Below are positions 17,002 through 28,400 of a DNA stretch of 64,000 nucleotides, in pieces. This stretch comes from Symbiodinium natans. Its lineage: Eukaryota > Sar > Dinophyceae > Suessiales > Symbiodiniaceae. Position 1 is the stretch's first letter; every line of letters begins with the position of its first letter. A model generated the notes under the pieces. It saw nothing but the letters and a program-made list of their open reading frames with translations. It did not search any database and was not told where the DNA came from. The stretch is taken from positions 62,001 to 126,000 of the forward strand of contig CAJNDS010000010.1 in assembly GCA_905221605.1 (NCBI GenBank). Reading direction: 5' to 3'. Made by a program: the position numbers and the translations under genes.

Positions 17002-20000
17002 CTGTGTCCCACACCCTGTCACACAGGCACAGTTTAAGCCTCAACCCTTTTCAGGCCACTCCCTAAAGCCTTTGTTTTTGCGCATGACCCGGGAGAATAG
17101 TCACAAGATGCCTGGACATGCTTTGGACTTTCAAAGGTTGGCCGGACGAAATTGTGGAAGAGGGGCCAAAGCCTCTGATCCCATAGACCTGGAAGAGATG
17201 GTAGGATACTGGAGAAGCGTATCAGTACGAATGCAATTGAAAGATAAGCATAAGATTTCCAGGGATGGCATTTTTCAGGGGCCAAGGCCACAAGATCCCG
17301 AAGCCCGAGACCCGTTTAGGGTTTGGGGTCTAGGGCAGGGTTTAGGGTGTAGGGTTTGGGGTTAGGGTTAAGGGCTTCCAGAGTATAGGCCGAACCAACA
17401 CTTGACCCATAAACCTGAAGCCCAAAACCTTGTTCATTCTCGCTCCCCAAAAAGCCCTAAAACCCTTCTACCCCTTGTAAACCCTAAACCCTCTTAGGGT
17501 AGTTACGTGGGGCCTTAATATGGTCCCTAACCTCTTTTACATGGTTCTGATGTATGGGCCCCAAGTGTATAGGGTACCTTTTGGATATACATAGGGTCCC
17601 TGACTAAGGCTATGTTGAGAAACCCTAAACCCCCAAGAATCCGAAGCTCTGAACAACTCTCAGGTTGCGTACCTCTTCAATGGGGACATTGTCGGCGCGC
17701 CTGTCTGGGTTTCTGCTGGAGTGGTGTGGACTTCGGAGCTTCTGGGCAGACGCTTCTTCAACGTCTTCACATTCTCCCCTTATGGTTTGGCGATTAGAGG
17801 GCTTGCCCTAAACCCTACACCCTAAACCCTAACCCTTAACCGCCAGTTTCTGGGACTTGGCTGGGCTGGGTTTTACGACTTGAGCTTAGGTGCTTGTATG
17901 GCTGGAGAAGCTCGCGCGAGGCTTTGAGCCTAGCCACACCAGTCGTCTCCAGTCCAAAGGAGAGGGTATCGCTACTGTGGGCAGTATTCCGATTCTCGCT
18001 AGTCCTAGCAAAACAGCATCAACAAGTAGTTCTCATGATATCCATGTTTGCTTCTTGTGGTTTGGGGTCGTGGCCTGGCATTTTTGCATTGTGCATTCTG
18101 GGACTCAGCCCACAATCGCCGCCGCCAGATCGGGGGCGCCACGCCGTCGAGATTTGGATGCTGATCATTGCCTACAAGCTTGCTTTCCCCCGCAGCGTGG
18201 GGGGACCCTGGGTTCTCGGGCCTATAGGGAAGCTGAGTTCTACTTGAAGCACATAGAAGCCTACGAACCCTCCACTAGGGGCCTTTTGGTATGTCTATAT
18301 GCGCTTAAGGCGATGTGAGGGAGGGAGGCACTGCCGTACCTTCCCATGCCTAGTCGCGAACATGTTTGAGGTCTTGGCTTGGTTTTTGGCAGTGCTTGGG
18401 GCCTCTTGGGTCTGCACCCCCCCCCCCCCCCCAACAAAAAATCCTAAAACCCAAAACCCCTCAGTAGAGAACCAATTGTATAGGGTTTAGGGTTTAGGGT
18501 GTAGAATGAGGTGTCTTCCATCCCTCTATATACGAACTAATTCCCCTAGTTCCCGCGCAAGAACCAGTGAGAACAGGACCGAAGAGGCCGCGCCGCGAAG
18601 ACTCTTCTAGCCCTAGACGCACGCTCACGCAGGGACTGGGGAGGGTTAGTCTATGAGCAGGTTAGACCACAGCACGTAGAAACCCCTAGAAACAGAAATG
18701 CCCCAGACCTATCTCAAAGAACACCCTCCTCCGCTCGAAGCCCTGAGCCTCTCAGGATTCCGACATATGGAAACAGAACCCTTATTCGCGTCTACAGCCT
18801 ACGTATAGTGCTGAGAACGTTCAAGCGGAAGGCTTGGAAGTTGAGGGTTTAGAGTCACCCCCTCTCCAGAGGTCTTCGTGCTTCGTGGAAACCACGAGAA
18901 CGACCAAATGATTGCCAGGCCCGGGGGTGGGGTGGGGGGGTTCAGGGTTTAGGGTTTAGGGTTTAGGGTTTAGGGTTTAGGGTTCAGGGGGCAATAAGGA
19001 AAGTAGCAACCATGATCGTAGGATGGAAGAGGTGGTCGGAGCAAAATAACATGCAGCCAAAGTAGTTGCAGTCGTGATCATGATGCCTTGGCAACCCAGT
19101 GGTACCCTTTACCCTTTACCCTTTTTTTGGTTCTGGTTTCCCTTGTAAACTAACCAACCCAAAAAAGGGTGCCCTTATTGAATATAGTTACTGGGCTACC
19201 GGGAGGCGGTATTTGCGCAAGTGTACAGCGTCCAAGTCTGGAGGGACCCTGAACTCCTCCAACTTCCAATTTTGAGCAGTTCAGAGTTTAGGGTTTCGGG
19301 TCTACATGAGCATGCCCCACAACAGTGGGGTACCCCTAGCAGACCCCCAATTGTATCGCCCTTATTGTAGGAACCTCTGAAAATGGAGAACATGATGGGA
19401 TTTGTTGACAGTTGAAGTGTGCTCTCCGCCAAACAATGCTGGCTGACGCCTCCTGAGATTAGTCCCAGTAGGGTTTGGGCTCTGTGTTTACACCCTCAAC
19501 CCTAAACCCTAAGCCCTAAGCCCTAAGCCCCTAAGCCCTAAACCCTAAACCCTAAACCCGAAGCCCTAAGAAGCCCTAAACCCTAAGCTCTAAGCCCTAA
19601 GCCCTAAGCTAGGGCTTCAGGGCTTAGGGCCTCCAGACGACCAACGTGGCGAGGCGCAGTCAGCGGAGCCTCCGCAGATGCCTGACACTAGACTTACTAG
19701 GTTCCCGATCCCCTAAACCCTAAACCCTAAACCCTAAACCTTAAACCCTACTCCCTACTCCCTACTCCCTAGACCCTATTCACGACTTGAGGAATGATCC
19801 TAAGGGTTCCTTCGTTCAGGGGTTTGGGGTCCTCTGCTCCTCCCCCCTCTGGCCCTGTCCTCCCTCACCTACCACACAGATCAAACGGCTTGAGGGTGAG
19901 GATGTGTAGGCCGGCTGTAACAATGTGGGTTGTTTTGTGGCGGGCATTCACACCTTAACCCCTCTTCAGCTCACCGCCTCAAACTAAATTGATGCGCAAC

Positions 20001-23000
20001 GGCACGGCGCGACACCTCTTTCCTGCCCGCCGCCCCCAGGCAAACGTTACCGCACAGAAGACAAATCATCTAAAGTCCTCAGGCCTCAACGCCTTAACAA
20101 AGAGATGAACTCTCATATTGAAATCAAATGCAGGCATCACTGACGCATGCTTGAAGACAATGATGGTTGTGATGATTTCTGATGGTTCTGGTACTGCTCG
20201 GATTTGTGATCATGAACAAGTCCGACCATATCGGACTCGTAGAATTATTAGCATCTTGTATGTGCGAATTACAAAAAACCTAAAACCCTAAAGCCCTAAA
20301 TATTTGCGCATCATGAAAGCACCGATTCCGTACCAGGCCGTTCAAAATGGGCGGCGGGTTCTCAGAGGCATCCTGCCGCGGTTTTTAGGGTTTTTAGAGT
20401 TTTTAGGGGTTTTAGGGGCTTTAGGGGCTTTAGGGGTTTTAGGGGTTTTGGGGGTTTTAGGGGTTTTCTAGGAGTTTTAGGGGTTTAGGGGCTCAGGGGC
20501 TTAGGGGGCTTCGGGGCTTGGGGGCTTAGGGGTTTAGGGTTTAGGGTTTACATGGGGCTTAAGACTCAGTTAGTAGGTCCCCCAAGTACCCCTAAACCCC
20601 GGCCTGAGCGGCATGTTGGTGCAACTTAAAGGGTATTCCAGGGCGTCTAGCTGCTAGGGTTAGGGTTTAGGGTTTAGGGTTTGGGGTTTGGGGTTTAGGG
20701 TTTGGGGTTTGGGGCTAACCCTTAGGGACTTACAAATGAGCAAAGCACGCCTACCGTAATGCTTCACAGAGTTGTTGGTCGCCACTCCCATTCACTTCTA
20801 TGATGCTCTCTGCCGTCCCTTGAACCCTAAACCTTGAACGTGCCTGATATCGGCGTTTAGGTTTAGGGTTGTTGGGTGTGTAACAACTAGGACCCAGAGT
20901 AGGCCCTCACTCCCTTTTCTAGGTTTCAAGTTCCCTTGTAACCCCCTTGAAACCAAAATGGGCAACCTCTTGATTCCTAGGCTACTCCTGGGTCTAGACA
21001 AGGATGGGTTTGTGGGTAGTTGTTTACGATTTACGATGCCTTCGTTCGGGATTGTATGTGGAGAAAAGCGGTCATTCTCTCGGCTCCTGCATTGGACCCA
21101 GTACTTGCCTATTCACATCCTTAGTTTCTGTGGGCGACAGCCCGAAATGAGCTTCTCCCAACACATTGCAATCATTGTCGAGCTGCCCTTTGTTTTGTGA
21201 ACAACACCACACTGAGTTTCGTTTCTGACTTGCGAAAGATCCCACTTAAGCCCTCGGCATCCACGAGTTTGAACCTCTTCCAAAAGCATCACGGTGAGGG
21301 GGCTGCGCGATGCTGGGGTTGCGGGGGGGGGGGGGGCAAGAATAGACACCCTGTGTACTCCCTTGCAGGGTGATCAAATGGGGCATAAGGTGTCTAGTGA
21401 TTCCCGCGACTAAGAAACAGTAAGTTTAGGGTCTAAGTTCAGAGACTTCTGCCCGGCACGATCGTTTTGATGCCCGTGCTTTTGGATCGTATTCCTTCAA
21501 CTCTAAACCCCAAACCCTAAGACCCTAAAAACCCTAAACCCTGAAACCCCGAAACGCTAAAGCCCGAAGCACCCAAACTTTGTATGGATGTTGTGCACCA
21601 ACGTCATAGAAGCCTCGTTTAGGGTTTTTAGCGTTAGGGTTTAGGGTTTAGGGTTAAGGGGTATAGGGTTTCAGGTTTTCAGGATTTAGTGCCAGGAGTG
21701 TCTCAGCAAATACAACCATGCGGTGCTTGCTGCCTTCCAGCGCATGCTCGAACCTCAGACTCATCAGGGCTCGGGAGTTGGGCCTTCAGGGTTTAGGGTT
21801 TAGGGTTAAGGGTTTAGGCTTCAGGCTGTTGGGGTTCATGGTTCCGGGGTTTAGGGTTTAGGGCGGTTCAGGCTTTTGGGGTTCAGCGTTCAGGGGTATA
21901 GCGTTTGGGGTTCAGGGTTCAGGGGTTTAGGTTTAGGGTTTAGGAGCCCCTCAGCCCCTCTCCCTAAACCCTAAACCCTAAACCCTAAACCCTAAACCCT
22001 CAGCCCCTCTGCAAGGTTCAAGCGGCTCCCGCTCTTCGCCGTGGTGGCGCGGGAGATCTTCGTGGTGTCGGCGTCCCAGAACGCTGGGTCTTGTACGGTT
22101 TTATGGTTTAGGGTTTAGGGTTTGGGGTTTAGGGTTTGGGGTTTAGGGGTCTCCCCACGATTTGCTTAAGAACCCCCCCGCTCACCCCCCAAGAAAAGGC
22201 AGTACGGGGAATATTGTTCTTTGTTTTTTTTTTTGGGGGGGGTGGGGGGGGTTCTTCGGCAAGTAGTAGTTTAGGGGTTCAGGATTCAGGGTTCAGGGGT
22301 TAGGGGCTACAGTTAGGCTTTGATTTGTTTAGGGTTTGTGGGTTGAGGGGATCAGTGAAGTTGGGCGGGGGGGGGGGGGGGGGGCTTTCGGTTTGCAGGG
22401 CTTAATGTTTCTCTGGAAGACGACTTCGGACAGTATCACCGAAAGCTATTTCTAGGGTTCGAGGTTTCCTGAGGAGGCAGCCGACCGCTCCGAAGAACAA
22501 TTGAATTTGACACCCAGCTCCTAAACCTTAAACCCTAAACCCTAGACCCTGACTAGGACCAGGAGTAGGCCCTTATTCCCTTTTTAGGCTTCAGGTTCCC
22601 CTTTGTAAGCCCCTTTAAACCAAAAAGGGTACCCTTTTTATTCCTAGGTTACTCTCGGGTCTAGCTGAACTAACTGTGTGGGGCAACCTAGGATTGCCAT
22701 CGTCTCAGGGGCGATATGTTTAGGGTTTAGGGTTTAGGGTTTAGGTTCAGGGTGCAGAGGTTTACAGGCTTAGAAACCCCAAGCGCTGCATCCTAAACCC
22801 TCCAAAGCCTCCACCCTCAACCCTTTACCCTACAGGGCGGATAAGGCTTATAGTTGGTTCTAAACGGCCCGAACTCACCAACGATCCACCCTTGAACCTT
22901 AAGCCACAACAAACCCTTAACCCCAAACCCTATACATCCCTAACCCGAAGCCCTAAACCCCTGAACCGCTAAACCCTTAACCCCTAAACCACTACACCCT

Positions 23001-25412
23001 AAACCCTAAACCCTAAACCCTAAACCCTAAACCCTAAACCCTAAACCCTAAACCCTAAACCCTAAACCCTAAACCCTAAACCCTAAACCCTAAACCCTGA
23101 ACCCTAACCCTTGCTTACGTCTCCCACCCTGACCAAGCCATGCCAAGAGGCACGGGGGCCTCTTTCGAAGCCCCGGAGCCACTGGGCAGGTTAGGCTGTT
23201 GCGTCTAGACGCGTCTTTGCAGTCCACAAGGTCTGTCGGGTTTAGGATTTAGGATTTAGGGTTTAGGGTTTAGGGTTAGGGTTTAGGGTTTAGGGTTTAG
23301 GGTTTAGGGTTATCCCTTGGGAAGCCTGTCGGAGTTCGTCTTTCACGAGACCTAAGCCCTAACCACCGAAAGCCCAAACACCGAAAGCCTTAACCCTAAA
23401 CTTCCCTACACCCTAAACACCCTCCAGGTGGGATGTTGCCCCTTAATGGGGAGATAGTACCCCCTATGACAGGCTCCCTTTTCAGGATTGTCAGTATAGG
23501 GTGGACCATCTCAATGCTTCAGGATTGCACTCCTTCTTGGTTCTTCAAGTTGCAGAGGGAGGCTACGAAGACCGACTCCCAATTGTAGTTCGTTTCTTAG
23601 TCGGGTTTGGGGAGTTTTTGGGTTTAGGGTTTAGGGTTTAGGGTTCAGGGCCCTACGACATTACATTGCATGGCTTAGGCTTGCCTGCGAGGAATTGGGA
23701 GTTCTTTGGCTAAGCCTTATCACGCCCCAAACCCCTAAGCCGTACTCTTTATAATGTGAGGCAAGGGCACAAAGCTTCAGACGCCAGAAGCATCTCAACC
23801 CTAAAGCCTGAAGCCCCAAAGCTTTGTTTTGGCTTTGGGCTTTACGCGGAAGCAACTCAAAGCCCTGGCCCCTAAAACCCGTAATCCCAATTACATTCTT
23901 CAACCCCTTAACCCGAACCTCTAACCCTAAACCTCAAACCCCAAAACCTAAACCCTAAACCCTACACCCTACACCCTAAACCCTATACCCTAAACCCTAA
24001 ACCCTAAACCCTAAACCCTAAACCCTAAACCCTAAACCCTAAACCCTAAAGCCTAAACCCTAAACCCTAAACCCTAAACCCTAAACCCTAAACCCTAAAC
24101 CCTAAACCCTAAACCCTAAACCAAAACCCCTATGCACCTAACCCCTCCGTCGCCTCAGTCCTTAAGCCCCGTGCCTGAAGCTGAGGTGACGCTCCAGTCT
24201 CTGCGTGAACTTCCAGAGGCCAGAAGAACCCCAAACCCAGTTTAGGCTGTCAGGTTGTTGGGTTTAGGGTTTAGGGTTTAGGGTTTAGGGTTTAGGGTTT
24301 AGGGTTTAGGGTTTAGGGTTTAGGGTTCCTGCGAGCTGTCATTGAGGACCAATCCAGATTCGTTCCCACTTGTGGAGACACCCTAAGCCACCTCCAGACA
24401 TGTAAATACTGAACCCTAAAAACCCTGAACCCGAACCCCAGACACCCCAAGTTCCGTAAATCCCTGAACCCCTCCACCCGGATTCCCCCCCCGACCCCAA
24501 ACCCCTGAGACCCTCACATCCAGCACCCTTGAATCCCAATTCCCGAAACCCTGGGCCCGTCAGCTTCAATCGAAAACACTTGAACTTAAAACATCCCTAA
24601 ACCCCTTCATAAACCCCTACAAACCCTAAAAAAATGTTTTTTTAAAGGTAAAATTGTTTTTACCTGTTCAGGGTCTAGGGTTTAGAGGTTCCCCACAAGG
24701 CCATGGCATGGGGGCCTCCGGCTGGGCCTGCGGCTTCAGCCATAGAAAGTGCCATGGTGCGTTTTGCACCCTAAGCCTAAACCCAAAACCCTATAAGCCT
24801 AAACCCTAAGCCCTATTAGCCCTAGCCCTAAATCCCAAATCCCAAATAAATCCTAAGCCCCAAACCTCAGCCTCGAATCCATTCCCGAATCCCAACGGCA
24901 GGGAGATTGGCAGCGGAACTACCCCAATCCACTGAAGAAGGACGAGATCGACCGAGGCGGGACGTGGTTTCAGCTGGTTGGTGTCAGATTTTAGGGTTTA
25001 TACATATATGTATATATATATATATGTTTATATGTATATATGTATATATGTATATATGTATATATGTATATATGTATATATGTATATATGTATATATGTA
25101 TATATGTATATATGTATATATGTATATGTATAAATAAATAAATACATAAGTAAATATATATATATACACATATAAACCAGGGCTTCGTCACCAGGGTATG
25201 TAGGGGCAGAGGGCGTCAGTGTTCTGGGAGTTATGAAGAAGAAAATTTAAGCGTAATGGAATCAATAGTATGAGCTTGCAGCATGTATGTGACAGTGTAA
25301 GAAGATGGCGCACACCCAGGGATTTATCACTCGCCCCTGCACCCGAAGCCCCTTTTGAAACCCAGGCCAAGCGTGGACGAGGAACGAGGAGATCCTCTTT
25401 GACGCACTTTGG
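16032..25412 (+). CDS. PPP-family Ser/Thr protein phosphatase, multi-exon gene with telomere-repeat introns
   Basis: Eleven islands in order give the core of a PP1/PP2A/PP2B-type metallophosphatase. All four signature metal/phosphate motifs appear: GDTHG (E1), GDIV-DRG split over E3/E4, RGNHE (E5) and HGG (E8). Exons: E1 16032-16085, E2 16318-16373, E3 17664-17694, E4 18129-18196, E5 18872-18918, E6 21707-21745, E7 22016-22066, E8 23150-23189, E9 24186-24223, E10 24902-24976, E11 25389-25412. Phases agree at E1/E2, E3/E4, E4/E5, E5/E6, E6/E7, E7/E8, E8/E9 and E10/E11; E2/E3 and E9/E10 are off by one base. The residues usual between GNHE and KYN are missing, so a small exon may be unseen. N- and C-terminal parts are not placed. 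Known role of the family: dephosphorylation of Ser/Thr in proteins with a two-metal centre. Confidence 0.82.
16318..16373 (+). CDS. Phosphatase exon E2
   Basis: Reads [18 protein letters not shown] and continues the GDTHGQLQ helix exactly where PPP enzymes have D-L--I----G-P. The donor side AG|GTTTAGGG is built directly from the telomere-type repeat. Confidence 0.78.
16391..16482. mobile_element. MITE family 1 copy in phosphatase intron
   Basis: Carries ACTACCAGTCCTTGATAGGGATT and the inverted AAGGACTGTTCGTATAAGGGTGAACATCCCAA (shown here as a description of the two arms). The left terminus is eroded. It lies just after exon E2. Confidence 0.6.
16637..17001. repeat. CA microsatellite with periodic AGAC
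   Basis: About 365 bp of (CA)n interrupted regularly by AGACAC, producing 10-12-bp higher-order units. Long His/Thr or Cys/Val open frames over this stretch are artefacts of the repeat. It lies in the intron between E2 and E3. Confidence 0.95.
17493..17608. mobile_element. MITE family 6, copy 1
   Basis: Shares TTAGGGTAGTTA-GTG, GGCCTTAA-ATGGTCCCT-ACCTC with a copy at 32357-32452. The right half contains GGGCCCCAAGTGTATAGGGTACC, roughly inverted to the left end. It lies just upstream of exon E3. Confidence 0.45.
17664..17694 (+). CDS. Phosphatase exon E3 (GD of GDxVDRG)
   Basis: Reads [10 protein letters not shown] plus one base. The next exon completes Asp and continues RG, reconstituting the GDxVDRG signature across a GC-type donor (G|GCGCGC). 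The acceptor is CTCTCAG, but its phase is one base off E2; a border ambiguity or sequence error is likely. Confidence 0.8.
18129..18196 (+). CDS. Phosphatase exon E4 (DRG)
   Basis: Completes D and reads [19 protein letters not shown], then PRS. PPP enzymes have here DRG---VE---LL-A-K--YP. The acceptor is GCCGCCAG and the donor GTGGGG; it joins to E5 in phase 0. Confidence 0.82.
18872..18918 (+). CDS. Phosphatase exon E5 (RGNHE)
   Basis: Reads [15 protein letters not shown], the invariant PPP motif LRGNHE with the catalytic His. The donor AG|GCCCGG is GC type. The acceptor is CCAGAG. Confidence 0.85.
19090..19200. mobile_element. MITE family 5-like copy
   Basis: Ends CCCAGTGGTACCC and ACTGGGCTACC are roughly inverted. 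The interior has GGTT---GGTTTCCCTTGTAA and AACCAACCCAAAAAAGGGTGCCC, shared in outline with 20887, 22553 and 32494. Confidence 0.45.
19201..21700. repeat. Phosphatase intron: telomere-type tracts and islands
   Basis: Between exons E5 and E6 lie CCCTAAA and CCCTAAG tracts (19495-19612), a small inverted junction at about 19608-19625, CTCCCTA units (19750-19772), a TTTTAGGGG-type tract (20380-20545) and islands in which I find no convincing phosphatase frame. The residues expected between RGNHE and KYN could be encoded here in a small exon that I could not identify. Confidence 0.6.
20887..20997. mobile_element. MITE family 5, copy
   Basis: 111 bp with ends CTAGGACCCAGAGTAGGCC and GGCTACTCCTGGGTCTAG, an imperfect 18-bp terminal inverted repeat. 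The internal AGGTT-CAAGTTCCC-TTGTAA and GAAACCAAAATGGGCAACC are also roughly inverted. The closest copy is 22553-22664. Confidence 0.65.
21707..21745 (+). CDS. Phosphatase exon E6
   Basis: One completing base, then [12 protein letters not shown] and two bases of Met. PPP enzymes have KY---V---F---F just before LPL. Acceptor GTCTCAG; donor AT|GCTCGA, GC type. Confidence 0.75.
22016..22066 (+). CDS. Phosphatase exon E7
   Basis: Completes Met and reads [16 protein letters not shown] plus GT of Val. This is the conserved PPP stretch F--LPL-A-----IFVVHGG, and the HGG is supplied by E8 in phase. Acceptor CTGCAAG; donor GTCGGC. Confidence 0.82.
22553..22664. mobile_element. MITE family 5, copy
   Basis: 112 bp from CTAGGACCAGGAGTAGGCCC to GGTTACTCTCGGGTCTAG, inverted ends like those of the 20887 copy. 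The internal GGTTCCCCTTTGTAA and AAACCAAAAAGGGTACCC match across copies. Confidence 0.65.
22996..23098. repeat. CCCTAAA array in phosphatase intron
   Basis: About 14 near-perfect CCCTAAA units between exons E7 and E8. This is one of the cleaner tracts in the region. Confidence 0.95.
23150..23189 (+). CDS. Phosphatase exon E8 (HGG)
   Basis: Completes Val and reads [16 protein letters not shown] carries the last metal-ligand His of PPP enzymes. Acceptor CCAAGAG, donor GTTAGG; flanked on both sides by telomere-type tracts. Confidence 0.8.
23428..23515. mobile_element. MITE family 1, degenerate copy
   Basis: TGGGATGTTGCCCCTTA at the left and CAGGATTGTCAGTATAGGGTGGACCATC (as two arms) at the right are weakened forms of the family ends. 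No interior coding. Confidence 0.5.
23985..24120. repeat. CCCTAAA array
   Basis: About 19 units, almost perfect, in the phosphatase intron between E8 and E9. Confidence 0.95.
24186..24223 (+). CDS. Phosphatase exon E9
   Basis: Reads [12 protein letters not shown], then AG. PPP enzymes have V-L--L----R after the HGG loop. It joins E8 in phase 0 (CAG|GTG). The donor is unclear (AAGAAC). Confidence 0.65.
24902..24976 (+). CDS. Phosphatase exon E10 (lineage insert)
   Basis: Reads [20 protein letters not shown], then TWFQL, between acceptor ACGGCAG and donor GTTGGT. It sits where some PPP enzymes carry an insert before LWSDP. Its natural composition and clean borders support an exon, but placement in this gene is by order only. 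Confidence 0.55.
25002..25135. repeat. TATATG microsatellite
   Basis: Tandem TATATG/TATGTA units in the intron after E10. Tyr/Ile-rich open frames over it are artefacts. Confidence 0.95.
25389..25412 (+). CDS. Phosphatase micro-exon E11 (LFDALW)
   Basis: Eight codons EILFDALW after acceptor AACGAG and before GC-type donor GCACCA, matching the PPP stretch --L-D-LWSDP up to W. Joins E10 in phase 0. Directly downstream another frame reads QQRDFAGVRG, also phosphatase-like, but it is offset by one base, so either an exon is missing or the copy is frameshifted. Confidence 0.5.
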
Positions 25413-25449
25413 GCACCAGCCTCAGCAGCGAGACTTCGCGGGTGTACGG

Positions 25450-28400
25450 GGGGCTTGGGGGGTTTAGGGTTGTTGATTTGCTGGATTTGGGGTTTAGGTT
25501 CGGATGTTCCCTTCTCTAGTATCAGCTTTAAAGAAGGGCTTGTATTCGATTCGGAGTGGGAGTACCTTAAAACGCTTTGGCCATTCCAGTCTATTCGGCT
25601 ATCTCAAAAAAGGACATGAAAATCCTACAGCCCTGAAGTGAGTTGGGACCTCTGCAATGCTGACGTGAGCCGACACCTAAACAAGGGCAGGTTTGAACAG
25701 ATTTTACCCCTAATCCCCTACATAGTCCCTCCCAAACCTACGCCAGTAAACCCTCAACCAGAAGCCTCCTTTAGCTTTCAAGGCTGCACGCTCAGGGTTT
25801 CAGTGCGTAGGGCAGTAAACCCTAAACCCTAAACCCTAAACCCTAAACCCTAAACCCTAAACCCTAAACCCTAAACCCTAAGAGGCTTCAGAGCTGTGAG
25901 GGTCTCAGTCCGCAGCAACCCACGCTCGAGATGTTGCTTTCGGAGCTTTAGTGCTTCGGGCCTAGGCTCCTAAACCCTTGAACCCTCACAAACCCTAAAT
26001 CCTCCATAAGCCCTCAACCCTCAACCCTAAACCCTAAACCCTAAACCCTAAACCCTAAACCCTAAACCCAAAACTAGGGTTCAAGGATCGCATGCCAACA
26101 TTTTTGTTAGGTGTTGATTTCTCGACAGTCCCAGAAGATTTTGCACATCACTTCTCTTCACAGCGGTTTCGAGATGTTTTAGAGGTTAGGGGTCCCCTCT
26201 CCCGAAGCCCTAAACCCCAAACCCTAAACCCTAAATCCTAAACCGTAAACCCTAAACCCCAAACCCTAAACCCGAAACCCTAAACCCTAAACCCGAAACC
26301 CTAAACCCTAAACCCTAAACCCTAAAACCCTAACCCCTAGACCGTAGACCCTAAACCCTAAACCCTAAACCCTAAACCCTAAACCCTAAACCCTAAACCC
26401 TAAACCCTAAACCCTAAACCCTAAACCCTAAACCCTAAACCCTAAACCCTAAACCCTAAACCCTAAACCCTAAACCCTAAACCCTAACACCTAAACCCTA
26501 AACCCTACACCCTAAACCCTAAACCCTAAACCCTAAACCCTAAACCCTAAACCCTAAACCCTAAACCCTAAACCCTAAACCCTAAACCCTAAACCCTAAA
26601 CCCTAAACCCTAAACCCTAAACCCTAAACCCTAAACCCTAAACCCTAAACCCCATCCCTGGACATTGGGTTGTGGACCGAGGCCGATCCTCACCTCGGCT
26701 CTGGATCGAAAAGGCCCCCCAGGGCCGGGGAACGTTCTTTCGTCAACCGGGGGGGAGGGAGAGCCTAAACCCTAAACCCTGAGCCCTAAACCCTAAACCC
26801 TAAACCCTAAACCCTAAAGCCTAAAGCCTAAAGCCTAAAGCCTAAAGCCTAAAGCCTAAACCCTAAACAACCCCTAAACCCATGCACATCGAGATGGGCT
26901 GATGGTGAAAAGCAAGTCAGCTCTGCTCCCAGGTTGCGGGCCTGGTGTTAAACGTTCCAGGTGAAGGTTTGCCACTATCACAGGGGCTGCTTGGTTGTGG
27001 CTAGGGTTTCGGGTTTAGGGTTTCGGGTTTAGGGTTTAGGGCTCTACGAAGAGTCCGATTGCAGCCAAGAACCTAAAGCCTAAGCCCCAGGCGCCTTCCT
27101 CGCAAGAAGTTACAGATCAAGCTGCCCTGTCCGCTTGCCTTCGGCCTGCGCAGGTCGGAGCGTGGTAGAGTGGCAGTTATGCGTGGGACCCCGTTTTCTG
27201 GCTACTGTAGCTCATAGTAAAGTAGGCACCTTTGCTTCCCATTTGCAGAGAAGAATAGGGTACCTAATTCCAAACTTCTTACCAAGAACCTGTAGGTTTT
27301 CACAAGGACTACCAAAGCAAGCTCGACACCTTTCCTAGGCATTCTCACTTTCTTAAGGTTTGTAGGCCTTTGTGATTGGGCTTTAGCTTGGCTTTGGGGC
27401 AGTGTAGCGCCCTTGCGCTGTCGTTCACTCCGACTGAACCTTTCACCTATGATCAGAGTAGCTTCTAGGCAAAGGCTGTTCTTGGGCTTCTGGTTTCTTT
27501 ATGTCCGTGCTGTCATGAGCTGAGGGGTGGGATTCGTGAGGGTGTCAGGGCTTAGGGTTTAGTCCTACACCCGATGCCTGTTTTTCGGGGGTATCTATGA
27601 TGAGGATCCCCAGGTAGTGCAGGCATCGGAGGTTAGGGCGATTTGGGTTTGGGGTTCAGGGAGCGACATCTGAGCCGCAGGATGTAGGGACACTGGTGGG
27701 AGGGCTTCTTCGCCTCAAGCAGGCGAAGAAGGAGATACATGGTAACCCTAAACCCTAAACGCTAAACCCGAAACCCTAAACCCTAAACTCCCCAAACCCT
27801 AAACCCTAAACCCTAAACTCCCTAACCCTAACCCTAAACCCTAAACCAAGACTTGAGGTATGGCCAGGATGCCGACCCTCCCTTCGCGGCTTTGGGCTCC
27901 TGATGGCTCCCTTAGCGACGGATAGCATCAGTATTGTCTTGAGGGGCCATGGCAGTGGCTCCCGACCCCGCCCCGATGGAGGCCGACACCCGCTTGGCAC
28001 GTGGGGTTTAGGGTTTAGGGTTTAGGGTTTAGGGTTCAGGGTTGAGGGTCTAGGGTTTAGGGTTTAGGGGTTCGGGGTGTGCGGGGTTTGATGGGTGGAG
28101 AGGCCTTTCACAGTGCCGTTGCAGCGCAAGAACGTGGGAAATGTCACCTGACTGGAGCTTCAGCACGAATAAGGAGTGGATGCCCATACTCTTCCCTACG
28201 TATGTACATACACATATATACTGCATACTGTACATCGTTTCCCACCGTGGTACTTTGTATTCACTAAGTCGCTACGCCTTCCCCCTGTATCCAAAGAGCT
28301 CTCAACCATCTGCGCCCAAGCGTTGGGCCATTATGCCCTGGCACCCTGAGCCACGAGCCCAAACCACCCCCAGCCCCATCAAGCTTTACGCGCCCTGAGC

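Noticed and set aside
16486-17365. His/Thr- and Cys/Val-rich proteins
   Set aside because: Pure translation of the CA microsatellite; on both strands and in several frames at once.
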